Shown in pieces: positions 1 through 8,496 of a stretch of 64,000 nucleotides of DNA. Within the stretch, counting starts at the first letter, position 1. Each line of letters begins with the position of its first letter. The notes beneath the pieces are model-generated. The model ran no database searches, was not told where the DNA came from, and saw only the letters and a list, made by a program, of their open reading frames with translations. Made by a program: the position numbers and the translations under genes. Origin of the DNA: Flavobacterium sp. NRK F7 (GTDB lineage: Bacteria; Bacteroidota; Bacteroidia; Flavobacteriales; Flavobacteriaceae); assembly GCF_024054195.1 (NCBI RefSeq), contig NZ_JAMXLB010000001.1, positions 1,541,614 to 1,605,613 of the forward strand, written 5' to 3'.

Positions 1-322
1 CTAATTGATGATTGTCTAAAGCGGTATGAACGGCATAAATAGCAATGTCATTTTTAATGGCTTTAATGACAGCTCTTTCGACGTAATTTTTACCAGTAAT
101 TTTCTTTAACCCTGAAAATAGAATAGGATGGAAGCATACCACTAAATTGCACTTTTTGGAAATTGCCTCATCAATAACAGCTTCTAATGCATCATGACAC
201 ACTAAGATACCATGAATGGTTTCATTTCGATTCCCTACCAATAAGCCTACATTGTCAAAATCTTCCGCATAGGCTAGTGGAGCTAGTTCTTCAAGAGTTG
301 CAATTATTTCAAAAAGTTTCAT
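1..322 (-). CDS. NIF3-like dinuclear metal center protein (partial, N-terminal part)
   Basis: The reverse strand from an ATG at 322 encodes a protein beginning MKLFEIIATLEELAPL. It is open to the left edge, so about 107 residues are present and the C-terminus is missing. The AEDFDNVGLLVG stretch, the metal-binding HPILFSG motif and the later AVHTALDN motif are typical of the NIF3/YbgI (DUF34) family. These proteins form toroidal hexamers with a two-metal site; they are often annotated as GTP cyclohydrolase-like, but their substrate is unsettled. A CAAAGATA box (reverse complement of TATCTTTG) 17 bp upstream is a plausible promoter. The gene is divergent from lpxK. The family call is secure; the function is not. 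Confidence 0.9.
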   Translation of the reverse strand, partial: MKLFEIIATLEELAPLAYAEDFDNVGLLVGNRNETIHGILVCHDALEAVIDEAISKKCNLVVCFHPILFSGLKKITGKNYVERAVIKAIKNDIAIYAVHTALDNHQL

Positions 323-338
323 GTACAAATATTTATTT

Positions 339-346
339 CAAAGATA
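339..346 (-). promoter_or_regulatory. Candidate -7 box for the NIF3-like gene
   Basis: The minus strand reads TATCTTTG, a full match to the Bacteroidota TAnnTTTG element, 17 bp before the ATG at 322. No TTTG was found at the expected -33 position, so the call rests on one box and its placement. Confidence 0.5.
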
Positions 347-355
347 AAAAAATGC

Positions 356-363
356 TACTTTCG
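356..363 (+). promoter_or_regulatory. Candidate -7 box abutting lpxK
   Basis: TACTTTCG matches TAnnTTTG at all fixed positions but one. It ends only 4 bases before the lpxK ATG at 368, so a transcript from it would have essentially no 5' leader. Confidence 0.35.
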
Positions 364-367
364 TACT

Positions 368-1378
368 ATGATTTTTTTAAGAAAAGTATTATTTCCACTT
401 GCAATTGTATATTGGATTATCACGTTTATACGTAATTTTTTTTACGATTTAGGGATTTTTAAAAGTCAGTCTTATGCACTTCCTGTAATAGCTGTTGGGA
501 ATTTAAGTGTAGGCGGTACAGGTAAAACTCCTCAAATCGAATATTTAATCCGATTGTTACACGATTATAAAATTGCGACTTTAAGTAGAGGATACAAAAG
601 GGAATCTAAAGGGTTTATTTTAGCAGATGAATCGGTTTCTGCAAAAGAAATAGGTGACGAACCTTTTCAGTTTTTTTCAAAATTTCCGGATGTTTTAGTA
701 GCTGTTGATGCCGACCGAAGAAATGGAATTAATCAATTACTAACGCATAACCCTCAGGTAATCTTATTAGACGATGCGTTTCAACATCGAAAAGTGAAAG
801 CAGGATTTTATATTTTATTAACCGCTTATAATGACTTGTTTAGTGATGATTATATTTTGCCTTTTGGAAACTTAAGAGAACCAGAAATGGGTAAAAAAAG
901 AGCAAACCTGATAATTGTCACCAAATGTCCCGAAGATTTATCGGAAATTGCGCAGGTAAAAATAAGGCAACAATTAATAGCAAAAGATATTCCCGTCTAT
1001 TTTAGTACGATTGTATATGATGATTATTTGTATGGTGAAAGAGATCAAATTGAGGTAAAAGCGTTTGAGGAAAATATATTACTCTTAGCAGGTATTGCAA
1101 AACCGGAATTTTTTTTCGAGCATTTAAAAAGGGAAAAGGATACAGTTATGACTTTTCCAGATCATCATAATTTTGCAGAAGAGGATATTCAGAAAATTTT
1201 GAAAGTAGCCGAAGGAAGAAAAATTGTGACAACTGAAAAAGATTACATGCGTTTGCAAGGAAAATTACCAGTAAATCAATTGTATTATTTACCTATTCAG
1301 AGCAAAATAATAAACGATGCCTTAGGATTTAATTCTAAAATTTTAAATTATGTGGGAGAAAGTTCAAGAAACAGTTAA
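368..1378 (+). CDS. lpxK: Tetraacyldisaccharide 4'-kinase LpxK
   Basis: LpxK phosphorylates the 4' position of the lipid A disaccharide precursor with ATP, at the inner face of the cytoplasmic membrane, in the Raetz pathway. The protein has 336 residues, the usual length. It starts with a hydrophobic membrane-anchoring segment (about residues 5-25), followed by the P-loop in GNLSVGGTGKTP (about residue 50), and has the LDDAFQHRK stretch typical of LpxK. The ATG at 368 gives the normal N-terminus. The 3' end overlaps the purine nucleoside phosphorylase by 29 bp in another frame, suggesting co-transcription. It indicates an outer membrane with lipid A. Identification is firm. Confidence 0.95.
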   Translation: MIFLRKVLFPLAIVYWIITFIRNFFYDLGIFKSQSYALPVIAVGNLSVGGTGKTPQIEYLIRLLHDYKIATLSRGYKRESKGFILADESVSAKEIGDEPFQFFSKFPDVLVAVDADRRNGINQLLTHNPQVILLDDAFQHRKVKAGFYILLTAYNDLFSDDYILPFGNLREPEMGKKRANLIIVTKCPEDLSEIAQVKIRQQLIAKDIPVYFSTIVYDDYLYGERDQIEVKAFEENILLLAGIAKPEFFFEHLKREKDTVMTFPDHHNFAEEDIQKILKVAEGRKIVTTEKDYMRLQGKLPVNQLYYLPIQSKIINDALGFNSKILNYVGESSRNS

Positions 1379-2162
1379 TTACCTCATTGAGAAAACTAAT
1401 TTTAAACCTGAATATGGAGTTGTTTTAGGTTCGGGTTTAGGTGGTTTTGCAGATGATATTCAAATTTTGCATACTATTTCGTATACAGAAATACCTAATT
1501 TTCCTGTTTCAACTGTACAAGGACACAAAGGAGCCTTGTTATTTGGATTAATTGGAGATAAAAAAGTCTTGGCCATGCAAGGTCGTTTTCACTACTATGA
1601 AGGGTATGATATGAAGCAAGTGACTTTTCCTATTCGTGTAATGAAGCAATTAGGAATTGAAAAACTAATTGTTTCCAATGCTTCTGGAGGTGTAAATCCT
1701 ACTTTTAAAGTGGGTGATATTATGCTGATAAAAGATCATATTAATATGATGCCAGAACATCCTTTGAGAGGGCATAATGAGGAACGTTTTGGACCCCGTT
1801 TTGTAAATATGAGTGAACCCTATTCCAAAGCAATGTTGGCTAAATTAAAAGCAATTGCAACAACCATGCAAGTTGAAGTTCAAGAAGGCATTTATTTGGC
1901 ATTACAAGGACCTACTTTTGAAACTTTAGCTGAATATAGAATGGTTCAAAATATGGGAGCAGATTGTGTAGGTATGTCAACAGTTCCTGAGGTTATTGTA
2001 GCTAAGCACATGAATATGGATTGTTTGGGAATTTCAGTGATTACCGATATGGGTAATGAAGAAAATATCGAAGAAGTAAACCATGAAGAAGTATTAGAAG
2101 CGGCTAAAAAAGCGGAACCGCACGTTAGAAATCTGATTAAAAGTTTTATTCTTCAGTTTTAG
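1350..2162 (+). CDS. punA: Purine nucleoside phosphorylase (trimeric PNP-I family)
   Basis: This 270-residue protein is a type I purine nucleoside phosphorylase, which cleaves purine nucleosides with phosphate to base plus ribose-1-phosphate in salvage. Visible motifs are the phosphate loop GSGLGGF (residue about 28), QGRFHYYEG, SNASGGVNP, ALQGPTFET and VGMSTVPE. At the base-contacting position the usual ITN of 6-oxopurine enzymes is replaced by ITD (VITDMGNEEN, about residue 230), which may affect base preference. The start overlaps lpxK by 29 bp; the 3' end converges on the hybrid kinase gene and overlaps it by 17 bp. The family is certain; the exact substrate is inferred. Confidence 0.93.
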   Translation: MWEKVQETVNYLIEKTNFKPEYGVVLGSGLGGFADDIQILHTISYTEIPNFPVSTVQGHKGALLFGLIGDKKVLAMQGRFHYYEGYDMKQVTFPIRVMKQLGIEKLIVSNASGGVNPTFKVGDIMLIKDHINMMPEHPLRGHNEERFGPRFVNMSEPYSKAMLAKLKAIATTMQVEVQEGIYLALQGPTFETLAEYRMVQNMGADCVGMSTVPEVIVAKHMNMDCLGISVITDMGNEENIEEVNHEEVLEAAKKAEPHVRNLIKSFILQF

Positions 2163-4350
2163 TTAAAAAACGGAATAAGATTTCATAAAATTCTTCAGGA
2201 ACGAAAGGTTTCATGATTACTTCGTCCATACCATAGGACAATAACATTTCTCTGTTTTCATTCAGAGAAATAGCGGTAAGTGCTATAATAGGTATGGTAG
2301 GATTAAATTTTCTGATTTCTAAGGTTGCCTCAGTACCGTTTATACCTGGTAAATGTACATCCATCAAAACCAAATCATAGCCGTTTTCTTTAAGATGTTC
2401 AATAGCTTCTTCACCATTATCAATTGTATGAGAAGGAATGCCTTTTTGTTCCAGCATTTTTTGGGTAATCATTTGGTTGATTTTGTTGTCTTCAACCAAA
2501 AGAATTTTTTTCTGTTTTCCAGAATCTAATTTTTCTTTAGAAATACTTTCTTCTTTGTCTTTCTTTTCTTCTTTTCCTTTTTTAAAGGTTAGGTCAAAAG
2601 TTAAAGTCGTACCTCTATTGGTGTCGCTGTCTAAATGGATTTCGCTTCCTAATATTTCTACAATTTTTTTAACAATAGATAAACCTAAACCAGTTCCGCC
2701 ATACGTTCGATTCACTTCAACAGAACCTTGACTAAAGCTTTCAAATATAGTAGCTTGTTTGTCTTTGGGTATTCCAATTCCATTATCTTTTACTTCGAAA
2801 GAAAGTGTGATTTTATTATTGGATTCACTTTTCTTATGAATGGAAAGCCAAACATCTCCGTTTTTGCTAAATTTAATGGCATTATTTACTAAATTGATGA
2901 TAATCTGAGAAATTTTGGTAGGATCACCAATGATATTTGGATTGAAACTTTTGTCAACCAAAAGATGAAAATTAATATTGTTTTCTTCAATAAACTCGTT
3001 AAAGGATATTTTAATATTATCAATCAATTCTACTAGGTTGAAATTGATCTTTTCTACTAAGACTTTATCCGATTCTAAGCGGTTAATTTCTAAAATGTCA
3101 TTAATAAAAGTAAGCAGATATTTTCCTGAAAACTCTAATGACTTTAGATAGTTTAATTGCGTGGCTTTAGGTTTTTCGTTTAACAGTAAATACGTAATCC
3201 CATTGATAGCATTTAAAGGGGTTCTTAATTCATGACTAACTGTTGCTAAAAATTCTGCTCTTGCTTTACTGGCTCTTTCAGCTTTGTTTTTTTCAATAGT
3301 TAATTCCTTATTTTTTTCTTTTAAAAGCTTGTTGGTGCTAATTCTAATTTTATTGTTTTTGTATAAGGATAAGCTTAATAACGATAAAATAGAAATTAAA
3401 GCGATACTTAAAATGCTAATTAGTTTGTTAAAGCGTAAGGAACGTTGTTGGATTTTTTTATCCTTGTCTAATTGTTCTATGGTTTTTAATTGTTTGTCAA
3501 ACTGAATTTTGTCAAAGGTGTTTTCAGTTAACGAATGATTATAGTAATTTCCTAATGAGTCTACAATGTCAACATATTCTTCTAAGTAGGCTTGTGATTT
3601 TGAAAAATCTTTTTTGTACTTATGTGTTACACTTAATTGTTTTAAAATTTTCTTTTGTAGTTGAACGTTTTTAGAGTTACTCTCGTTTAGTTCTAATGCC
3701 CAATCAAAGTTTTCAATTGCCTGATCGTAGCGGTTATTAATAAGTTCAATTTCCCCAATTTGATAATAAGCTTCCACTTTAGTATTTATAAAAGCATCAT
3801 TATTAATAGAATTGATAATGGATGAAAAAATGGAAATTGCTTTGTTATAGTTCTTTTTATTTTTTTGTATAATTCCTTTTTGAATGTTTATTAATTGAAT
3901 AGCATCCTTAAAGTTCAATTTTTCGTAAATCTCACTCGCTTTTTTAAAATAAACTTCTGATAATTCTACTTTGTTTTTTTCGAGATAACATTTTCCTAAA
4001 CTATAATAGGCTAATGCTAAATCTGAATTAGGTTCTTGAACTTTATAAAGGTTAATACTTCGAATGTAATTCTCAATAGCGGTATCTGTTTTTTCCAAAT
4101 CATAGTAGATGTTTCCTAGAATAAGATAACATTCTGGAAGTTTATCATCTAGTTTTTGTTTTTTAGCATAATCAATTGCTTTTTCTGTGTAAACGATAGC
4201 TTTATTAAAAGAATGTTTGTCTTCTTTATTAAACGATGCAATCTCTAGATAATAATCTACACTATCATTTATTTGAGTTGTTTCTTTTAGAAGGGATTGC
4301 GCATTACTAAAAGTACAAAATAAGAAAAAAGCAAATAAGAAGCTTTTCAT
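2146..4350 (-). CDS. TPR hybrid sensor histidine kinase with receiver domain
   Basis: This 734-residue hybrid kinase has a signal peptide (cleavage near SNAQ, residue 18), a periplasmic set of TPR-like helical repeats (about 30-290), one membrane span (about 307-330) and a coiled segment. Then come a HisKA domain with H-box VSHELRTP (His about 373), a HATPase_c domain with NNAIKF, DNGIGIP and GGTGLGLS, and a C-terminal receiver with VEDNKINQ, the phosphoacceptor in LVLMDVHLP (Asp about 664) and the conserved Lys in IMKPF. It would autophosphorylate and pass phosphate to its own receiver; no output domain is present. The 3' end overlaps the phosphorylase gene. The signal sensed is unknown. It appears to be monocistronic. 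Confidence 0.92.
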   Translation of the reverse strand: MKSFLFAFFLFCTFSNAQSLLKETTQINDSVDYYLEIASFNKEDKHSFNKAIVYTEKAIDYAKKQKLDDKLPECYLILGNIYYDLEKTDTAIENYIRSINLYKVQEPNSDLALAYYSLGKCYLEKNKVELSEVYFKKASEIYEKLNFKDAIQLINIQKGIIQKNKKNYNKAISIFSSIINSINNDAFINTKVEAYYQIGEIELINNRYDQAIENFDWALELNESNSKNVQLQKKILKQLSVTHKYKKDFSKSQAYLEEYVDIVDSLGNYYNHSLTENTFDKIQFDKQLKTIEQLDKDKKIQQRSLRFNKLISILSIALISILSLLSLSLYKNNKIRISTNKLLKEKNKELTIEKNKAERASKARAEFLATVSHELRTPLNAINGITYLLLNEKPKATQLNYLKSLEFSGKYLLTFINDILEINRLESDKVLVEKINFNLVELIDNIKISFNEFIEENNINFHLLVDKSFNPNIIGDPTKISQIIINLVNNAIKFSKNGDVWLSIHKKSESNNKITLSFEVKDNGIGIPKDKQATIFESFSQGSVEVNRTYGGTGLGLSIVKKIVEILGSEIHLDSDTNRGTTLTFDLTFKKGKEEKKDKEESISKEKLDSGKQKKILLVEDNKINQMITQKMLEQKGIPSHTIDNGEEAIEHLKENGYDLVLMDVHLPGINGTEATLEIRKFNPTIPIIALTAISLNENREMLLSYGMDEVIMKPFVPEEFYEILFRFLTKTEE

Positions 4351-4457
4351 TAAAATCCGATTTTAAAGTAAACTTTTGGTCTAAACAGTTTATAACAAAA
4401 ATATGTTTTTTTTCTGTGGAATACTATTTTTTTAAGCAGAATATATGGGACAAAAGA

Positions 4458-5459
4458 TTATTTTTTAGTCATATATTCTATAAGATTGATTAATCTTGAG
4501 GAATACCCTATTTCGTTGTCATACCAACCCACAATTTTTACCATTTTATCAATAACAGAAGTGAGTTGGGCATCAAATAAACAAGAATTTTTGTTGCCAA
4601 TAATATCTACAGAAACGATTGGGTCTTCTGTATAATCTAGAATGTCTTTTAAATACGTTTCCGATGCTTTTTTAAACGCAGCGTTGATTTCTTCTATAGT
4701 AACCTCTTTTTTAACATTAACGGTGATGTCAGTTAAAGAGCCATCTGGAACTGGAACACGAATGCCACAACCACCAATTTTACCATCCAATTCTGGGAAA
4801 ATTTTAGTAAGGGCTTTTGCGGCACCTGTTGTAGTAGGTACAATAGATTGTGAAGCACCTCTTGCTCGTCTTAGGTCTTTATGAGGTTGGTCGTGAAGAC
4901 TTTGGTCGGTAGTGTAAGAATGTACTGTTGTAATATAAGCTTGTTCAATTTCGCACAGTTCTTGAAGCACTTTTATCATGGGTGCTGCATTATTTGTGGT
5001 ACAGCTAGCATTGGAAACAATGCGTTCAGAATGATCTAAAATAGTTTCATTTACTCCTAAAACAACCGTTTTTATGGAATCATCTTCTGGTGGAACGGAT
5101 AAAATTACTTTTTGAGCTCCTGCCAAAATATGAGGGTAAAGGGTGTCCCAAGTTTTAAATTTACCTGTAGATTCAATAACAAAATCGATGTCTAAAGATT
5201 TCCAATCTAAATTTTTAATCTCTTTCTCGTGAAAAAATAAATATTCTTTTTCATTAATAAGAATAGCACTGTCATTATAACTTATTTTTTCTTGTAAAAC
5301 GCCATGAATACTGTCATATTTAATCAAATGACTCATGGTTTTGTTGTCTGCAATGTCGTTAATAGCAACGACTTCTATATTAGGATGGTTTAATAGTAAT
5401 CGGAAAACATTTCTGCCAATTCTTCCGAAACCATTAATTGCAATTTTTGTTTTTTTCAT
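4458..5459 (-). CDS. gap: Glyceraldehyde-3-phosphate dehydrogenase, type I
   Basis: This 333-residue enzyme oxidises glyceraldehyde-3-phosphate to 1,3-bisphosphoglycerate in glycolysis, or the reverse. It has the Rossmann start INGFGRIGRN, an acidic residue after the second strand (AINDIAD) consistent with NAD use, the catalytic SNASCTTN motif (Cys about 150), the SQSIVPTTTGAAKA phosphate-binding segment and a C-terminal WYDNEIGYSSR. Length and start are standard. It stands alone, divergent from the DUF4139 gene, with a TACTTTTG promoter box 18 bp upstream. Many Flavobacteria have more than one gap gene, so this could be a paralogue. The enzyme call is secure. Confidence 0.95.
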   Translation of the reverse strand: MKKTKIAINGFGRIGRNVFRLLLNHPNIEVVAINDIADNKTMSHLIKYDSIHGVLQEKISYNDSAILINEKEYLFFHEKEIKNLDWKSLDIDFVIESTGKFKTWDTLYPHILAGAQKVILSVPPEDDSIKTVVLGVNETILDHSERIVSNASCTTNNAAPMIKVLQELCEIEQAYITTVHSYTTDQSLHDQPHKDLRRARGASQSIVPTTTGAAKALTKIFPELDGKIGGCGIRVPVPDGSLTDITVNVKKEVTIEEINAAFKKASETYLKDILDYTEDPIVSVDIIGNKNSCLFDAQLTSVIDKMVKIVGWYDNEIGYSSRLINLIEYMTKK

Positions 5460-5476
5460 GGGGGAAAATTAGACTA

Positions 5477-5484
5477 CAAAAGTA
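5477..5484 (-). promoter_or_regulatory. Candidate -7 box for gap
   Basis: The minus strand reads TACTTTTG, a perfect TAnnTTTG match 18 bp before the gap ATG at 5459. No matching -33 TTTG is seen at 19 bp. Confidence 0.5.
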
Positions 5485-5494
5485 AGTAATTTAT

Positions 5495-5502
5495 TATATT
5501 TG
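5495..5502 (+). promoter_or_regulatory. Candidate -7 box for the DUF4139 gene
   Basis: TATATTTG matches TAnnTTTG and lies about 55 bp before the ATG at 5558. Together with the minus-strand box at 5477-5484 it forms a compact divergent promoter region. Confidence 0.45.
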
Positions 5503-5557
5503 TTGATGAGCATTACGATTTAATTTAATGTTCTTTCCAACTTAATTTACAGTAATA

Positions 5558-7423
5558 ATGATGAATAATCAAAGTAAGAAAAAGTATGTTTTAGTTTGTT
5601 TTTTATTGGCAACAATGGCAATGTTTTCACAAACCAAAACAAAAAAAGTAAACTCTAAAATAGAAAAAGTTATTGTTTTTTCTCAAGGTGCTCAAGTAAG
5701 TAGAAGTGCAAATGCAACTTTTGATTCGGGTAAAACCGAACTTGTTTTTCAAGGAATTTCACCTAAAATCGACAAGCAAAGTTTGCAAGTAAAAGGAAAA
5801 GGACGTTTTACAATATTATCTGTAATTCATCAAAATAATTTTCTTAACACGCAACAACATAGAGCAGAAATAAGCAAATTAGAAACTGAAAAAAAAGAAT
5901 GGGAGTTAAAAAAGACAACAGAAACAAATATTCTTTCTATTCTTAAAAATGAAGAAGGGATTTTATCTAAAAACCAAGTTGTTGGAGGGACTAATTCGGG
6001 ATTAAAAACTACTGATTTAAGAGAAGCAGTTGAATTTCATAGGCAACGTTTGATTGATTTAGTGAAGCAAAAAACCGAAATTGAGCAAAAAATAATGGGT
6101 ATTGATACGACCTTAGTTAAATTGGACAAACAATTAAAAGCCTTAAATCAATCTGATGAAAATGCAACAAGTGACATTGTAGTAACTGTATCTGCAACAA
6201 ATGCAGTTGCAAATGCTTCTTTCGATATTGATTATTATGTATTAGATGCAGGCTGGTATTCCAATTATGATTTAAGGGTTGAAGATGTAAACAGTCCTAT
6301 AAATTTATTGCTTAAAGCCAATATTTTTCAGTCTTCTGGCGAAGATTGGAAAGATGTAAATATGTCTATTTCTAGTGGAAACCCTACAGAAAGTGGTGTT
6401 GCACCTACGATTACTCCTTGGTATTTGGATTTAAATCAAAGAAGAAAACAAAGCACGGTCCAAACTTTTGGACAATTAGTAGGGAACACGATTTCTGGAA
6501 CCGTTTCAGATTATATAGGTCCTTTGGCTGGTGCTAATGTGGTTGTGAGAGGAACTTCAATAGGTACAACTACCGATTTTAATGGAAATTATACCCTAAA
6601 AGTACCTAGCGTAAATAGTGAATTAGTTTTTACGTATGTTGGAATGGAAGAAAAAATAGTTCCTGCAAATAGTAATGTTATTAATGTGGTTTTGGATCAA
6701 AGTGTTGCTTTATTAGAAGCAGTAGTTGTAACGGGTTATTCTTCTAGAAGATCAAGAAAAAAATATAAGGAAGAAGATTCTAGTATTCCCATGGAAACAA
6801 CAGTGGCTTATCAACCAACTACTATTTCTTATGAAATCAAAGATCCATATACCGTTTTAAGTGATGGAAAAGTATATACAGCTGAAATAAAAACGTTTAA
6901 TTTGCCAGCGAAGTATCAATATTTGAGTATACCAAAATTAGACGCAAGTGCTTATTTAACTGCCAAAATAACCGATTGGCAAGATTTAAATTTGTTTGAT
7001 GGTGAATTAAATTTATTTTTTGAAGGTGCTTATTTAGGGAAATCTTTGTTAGACTTACAAAATGCATCTGATACTTTAGAAGTTTCCTTAGGAAAAGACA
7101 AAGGAATTAGTGTTTCGAGAAAGCAATTGAAAGAATTTAAGGCGAAACAATTTTTAAGTAGCTATAAAACAGAAAGTAGAGCTTTCGAAATTTCAATTAA
7201 AAACAATAAACCGTATCCTATTGATATTGTTGTGATGGATCAATTGCCAATAAGTAATACTAAAGAAATTACCGTTCAAGAAGAAGAATACAAAGAAGGA
7301 ACTTTAGCTGAGGAAACAAAAATTATTACTTGGAAAGTAGAGTTGCCCTCTAAAAATGAAAAGAAACTTACTATAAAATATAAAGTAAAAAGTCCTAAAA
7401 ACGCTTCCCTAATTTTGGATTAA
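5558..7423 (+). CDS. DUF4139/DUF4140 (MuiA-type) protein with inserted carboxypeptidase-regulatory module
   Basis: This is a 621-residue exported protein with a signal peptide (about 1-25, ending in AMFSQ). The N-terminal part resembles DUF4140 (IEKVIVFSQGAQVSRS), followed by a coiled coil (about 95-190). The C-terminal half resembles DUF4139 (YEIKDPYTVLSDGK and a KYKVKSP end), the architecture called mucoidy inhibitor A. A carboxypeptidase-regulatory-like beta-sandwich of the SusC N-terminal type (about 311-387, GTVSDYIGPLAGANV and TDFNGNYTLKV) sits in the middle and ends in a VVVTGY segment and a basic linker, as in TonB-dependent receptors. Function is unknown; secretion to the periplasm or surface is likely. 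ATG codons at 5558 and 5561 are both possible. Confidence 0.85.
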   Translation: MMNNQSKKKYVLVCFLLATMAMFSQTKTKKVNSKIEKVIVFSQGAQVSRSANATFDSGKTELVFQGISPKIDKQSLQVKGKGRFTILSVIHQNNFLNTQQHRAEISKLETEKKEWELKKTTETNILSILKNEEGILSKNQVVGGTNSGLKTTDLREAVEFHRQRLIDLVKQKTEIEQKIMGIDTTLVKLDKQLKALNQSDENATSDIVVTVSATNAVANASFDIDYYVLDAGWYSNYDLRVEDVNSPINLLLKANIFQSSGEDWKDVNMSISSGNPTESGVAPTITPWYLDLNQRRKQSTVQTFGQLVGNTISGTVSDYIGPLAGANVVVRGTSIGTTTDFNGNYTLKVPSVNSELVFTYVGMEEKIVPANSNVINVVLDQSVALLEAVVVTGYSSRRSRKKYKEEDSSIPMETTVAYQPTTISYEIKDPYTVLSDGKVYTAEIKTFNLPAKYQYLSIPKLDASAYLTAKITDWQDLNLFDGELNLFFEGAYLGKSLLDLQNASDTLEVSLGKDKGISVSRKQLKEFKAKQFLSSYKTESRAFEISIKNNKPYPIDIVVMDQLPISNTKEITVQEEEYKEGTLAEETKIITWKVELPSKNEKKLTIKYKVKSPKNASLILD

Positions 7424-7441
7424 AGATTTCATAAAATAAAA

Positions 7442-7464
7442 AAGCCTTCGAATTAAGAAGGCTT
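7442..7464. terminator. Bidirectional rho-independent terminator
   Basis: An 8-bp perfect stem AAGCCTTC/GAAGGCTT with a 7-nt loop is followed by T6 on the plus strand and preceded by A-runs. It serves both the DUF4139 gene and the convergent lipA. Confidence 0.85.
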
Positions 7465-7489
7465 TTTTATATAAGTAAGGCTTAAAATA

Positions 7490-8365
7490 TTAATGAATGT
7501 GTTTTTCAGCATGGTAAGAAGAACGAACAAGCGCTCCACTTTCGACATGTCTAAAACCTAATTCTTTACCAATTTTCTCGTATTTTTCAAATTGTTCTGG
7601 TTTGATAAATTCTTTTACAGGTAAATGTTTTTTACTGGGCTGCAAATATTGTCCAATGGTTACAATGTCTACATTTGCATCTTTTAAATCATGTAAAGTT
7701 TGAATGACTTCTTCTTCAGTTTCTCCTAAACCTAACATGATTCCCGATTTGGTTCTTTTGATACCTTGTTGTTTTAAATAACGAAGTACTTCCAAACTTC
7801 TTTCGTATTTCGCTTGAATACGTACTTCACGTGTCAATCGTTTTACCGTTTCCATATTGTGAGAAACGACTTCTGGAGCAACAGCTATAATACGATCTAA
7901 ATTTCTTTCGTTTCCTTGAAAATCAGGAATTAAAGTTTCTAAAGTCGTATTCGGATTCATTCTGCGAATGGCTTTCACCGTTTCCGCCCAAATGATAGAT
8001 CCCATATCTTTAATATCGTCTCGATCTACACTCGTTATAACGGCGTGTTTAATTTTCATTAATTTGATTGAGCGTGCTACTTTTTCAGGTTCGTCCCAAT
8101 CTACTGTTTCTGGTCGTCCTGTTTTCACCCCACAAAAACCACAAGAACGCGTACATACATTCCCTAAGATCATAAATGTAGCTGTACCTTCTCCCCAACA
8201 TTCACCCATATTAGGACAACTACCAGAGGTACAAATTGTGTTTAATTTATATTTATCTACTAAGCTTCTTAATTCTGTATATTTTTTTCCAGTAGGTAAT
8301 TTTACACGTAACCATTTTGGTTTGGGTTCCTTTGGTGGAAAAACATTATTTAATACCGATTCCAT
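7490..8365 (-). CDS. lipA: Lipoyl synthase LipA
   Basis: Lipoyl synthase is a radical-SAM enzyme that inserts two sulfurs into protein-bound octanoyl groups to give lipoyl-lysine on E2 and GcvH proteins. Both Fe-S cluster motifs are visible: the auxiliary cluster [12 protein letters not shown] near the N-terminus and the radical-[11 protein letters not shown]. The final RSSYHAEK supplies the conserved RSSY serine. I choose the ATG at 8365 (291 residues, [11 protein letters not shown]) over an in-frame TTG at 8374, because the TATCTTTG box at 8384-8391 would leave the TTG almost without leader. It converges on the DUF4139 gene across a shared terminator. Confidence 0.96.
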   Translation of the reverse strand: MESVLNNVFPPKEPKPKWLRVKLPTGKKYTELRSLVDKYKLNTICTSGSCPNMGECWGEGTATFMILGNVCTRSCGFCGVKTGRPETVDWDEPEKVARSIKLMKIKHAVITSVDRDDIKDMGSIIWAETVKAIRRMNPNTTLETLIPDFQGNERNLDRIIAVAPEVVSHNMETVKRLTREVRIQAKYERSLEVLRYLKQQGIKRTKSGIMLGLGETEEEVIQTLHDLKDANVDIVTIGQYLQPSKKHLPVKEFIKPEQFEKYEKIGKELGFRHVESGALVRSSYHAEKHIH

Positions 8366-8383
8366 TCTAATCAATTTGAACTA

Positions 8384-8391
8384 CAAAGATA
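8384..8391 (-). promoter_or_regulatory. Candidate -7 box for lipA
   Basis: The minus strand reads TATCTTTG, 18 bp before the ATG at 8365. It supports that ATG as the start of lipA. Confidence 0.5.
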
Positions 8392-8399
8392 AAAAGAAG

Positions 8400-8427
8400 T
8401 TAGAAGTTAGAAGTTAGAAATTAGAAA
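8400..8427. repeat. Heptamer tandem repeat (TTAGAAR x4)
   Basis: Four head-to-tail copies of a 7-bp unit, TTAGAAG twice then TTAGAAA twice, lie between lipA and the MFS gene. The same heptamer family recurs at 22854-22867 and inside the mutB coding sequence at 37765-37792. Confidence 0.8.
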
Positions 8428-8496
8428 AATTACAAACTTTATGAAATTGTTAGGATTTGTTATTGTTTTTAAACCTAACGACAAAGTAACAATGTA

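Noticed and set aside
187..435. Plus-strand frame at the left edge
   Set aside because: It overlaps the NIF3-like gene on the opposite strand and runs into lpxK in another frame.
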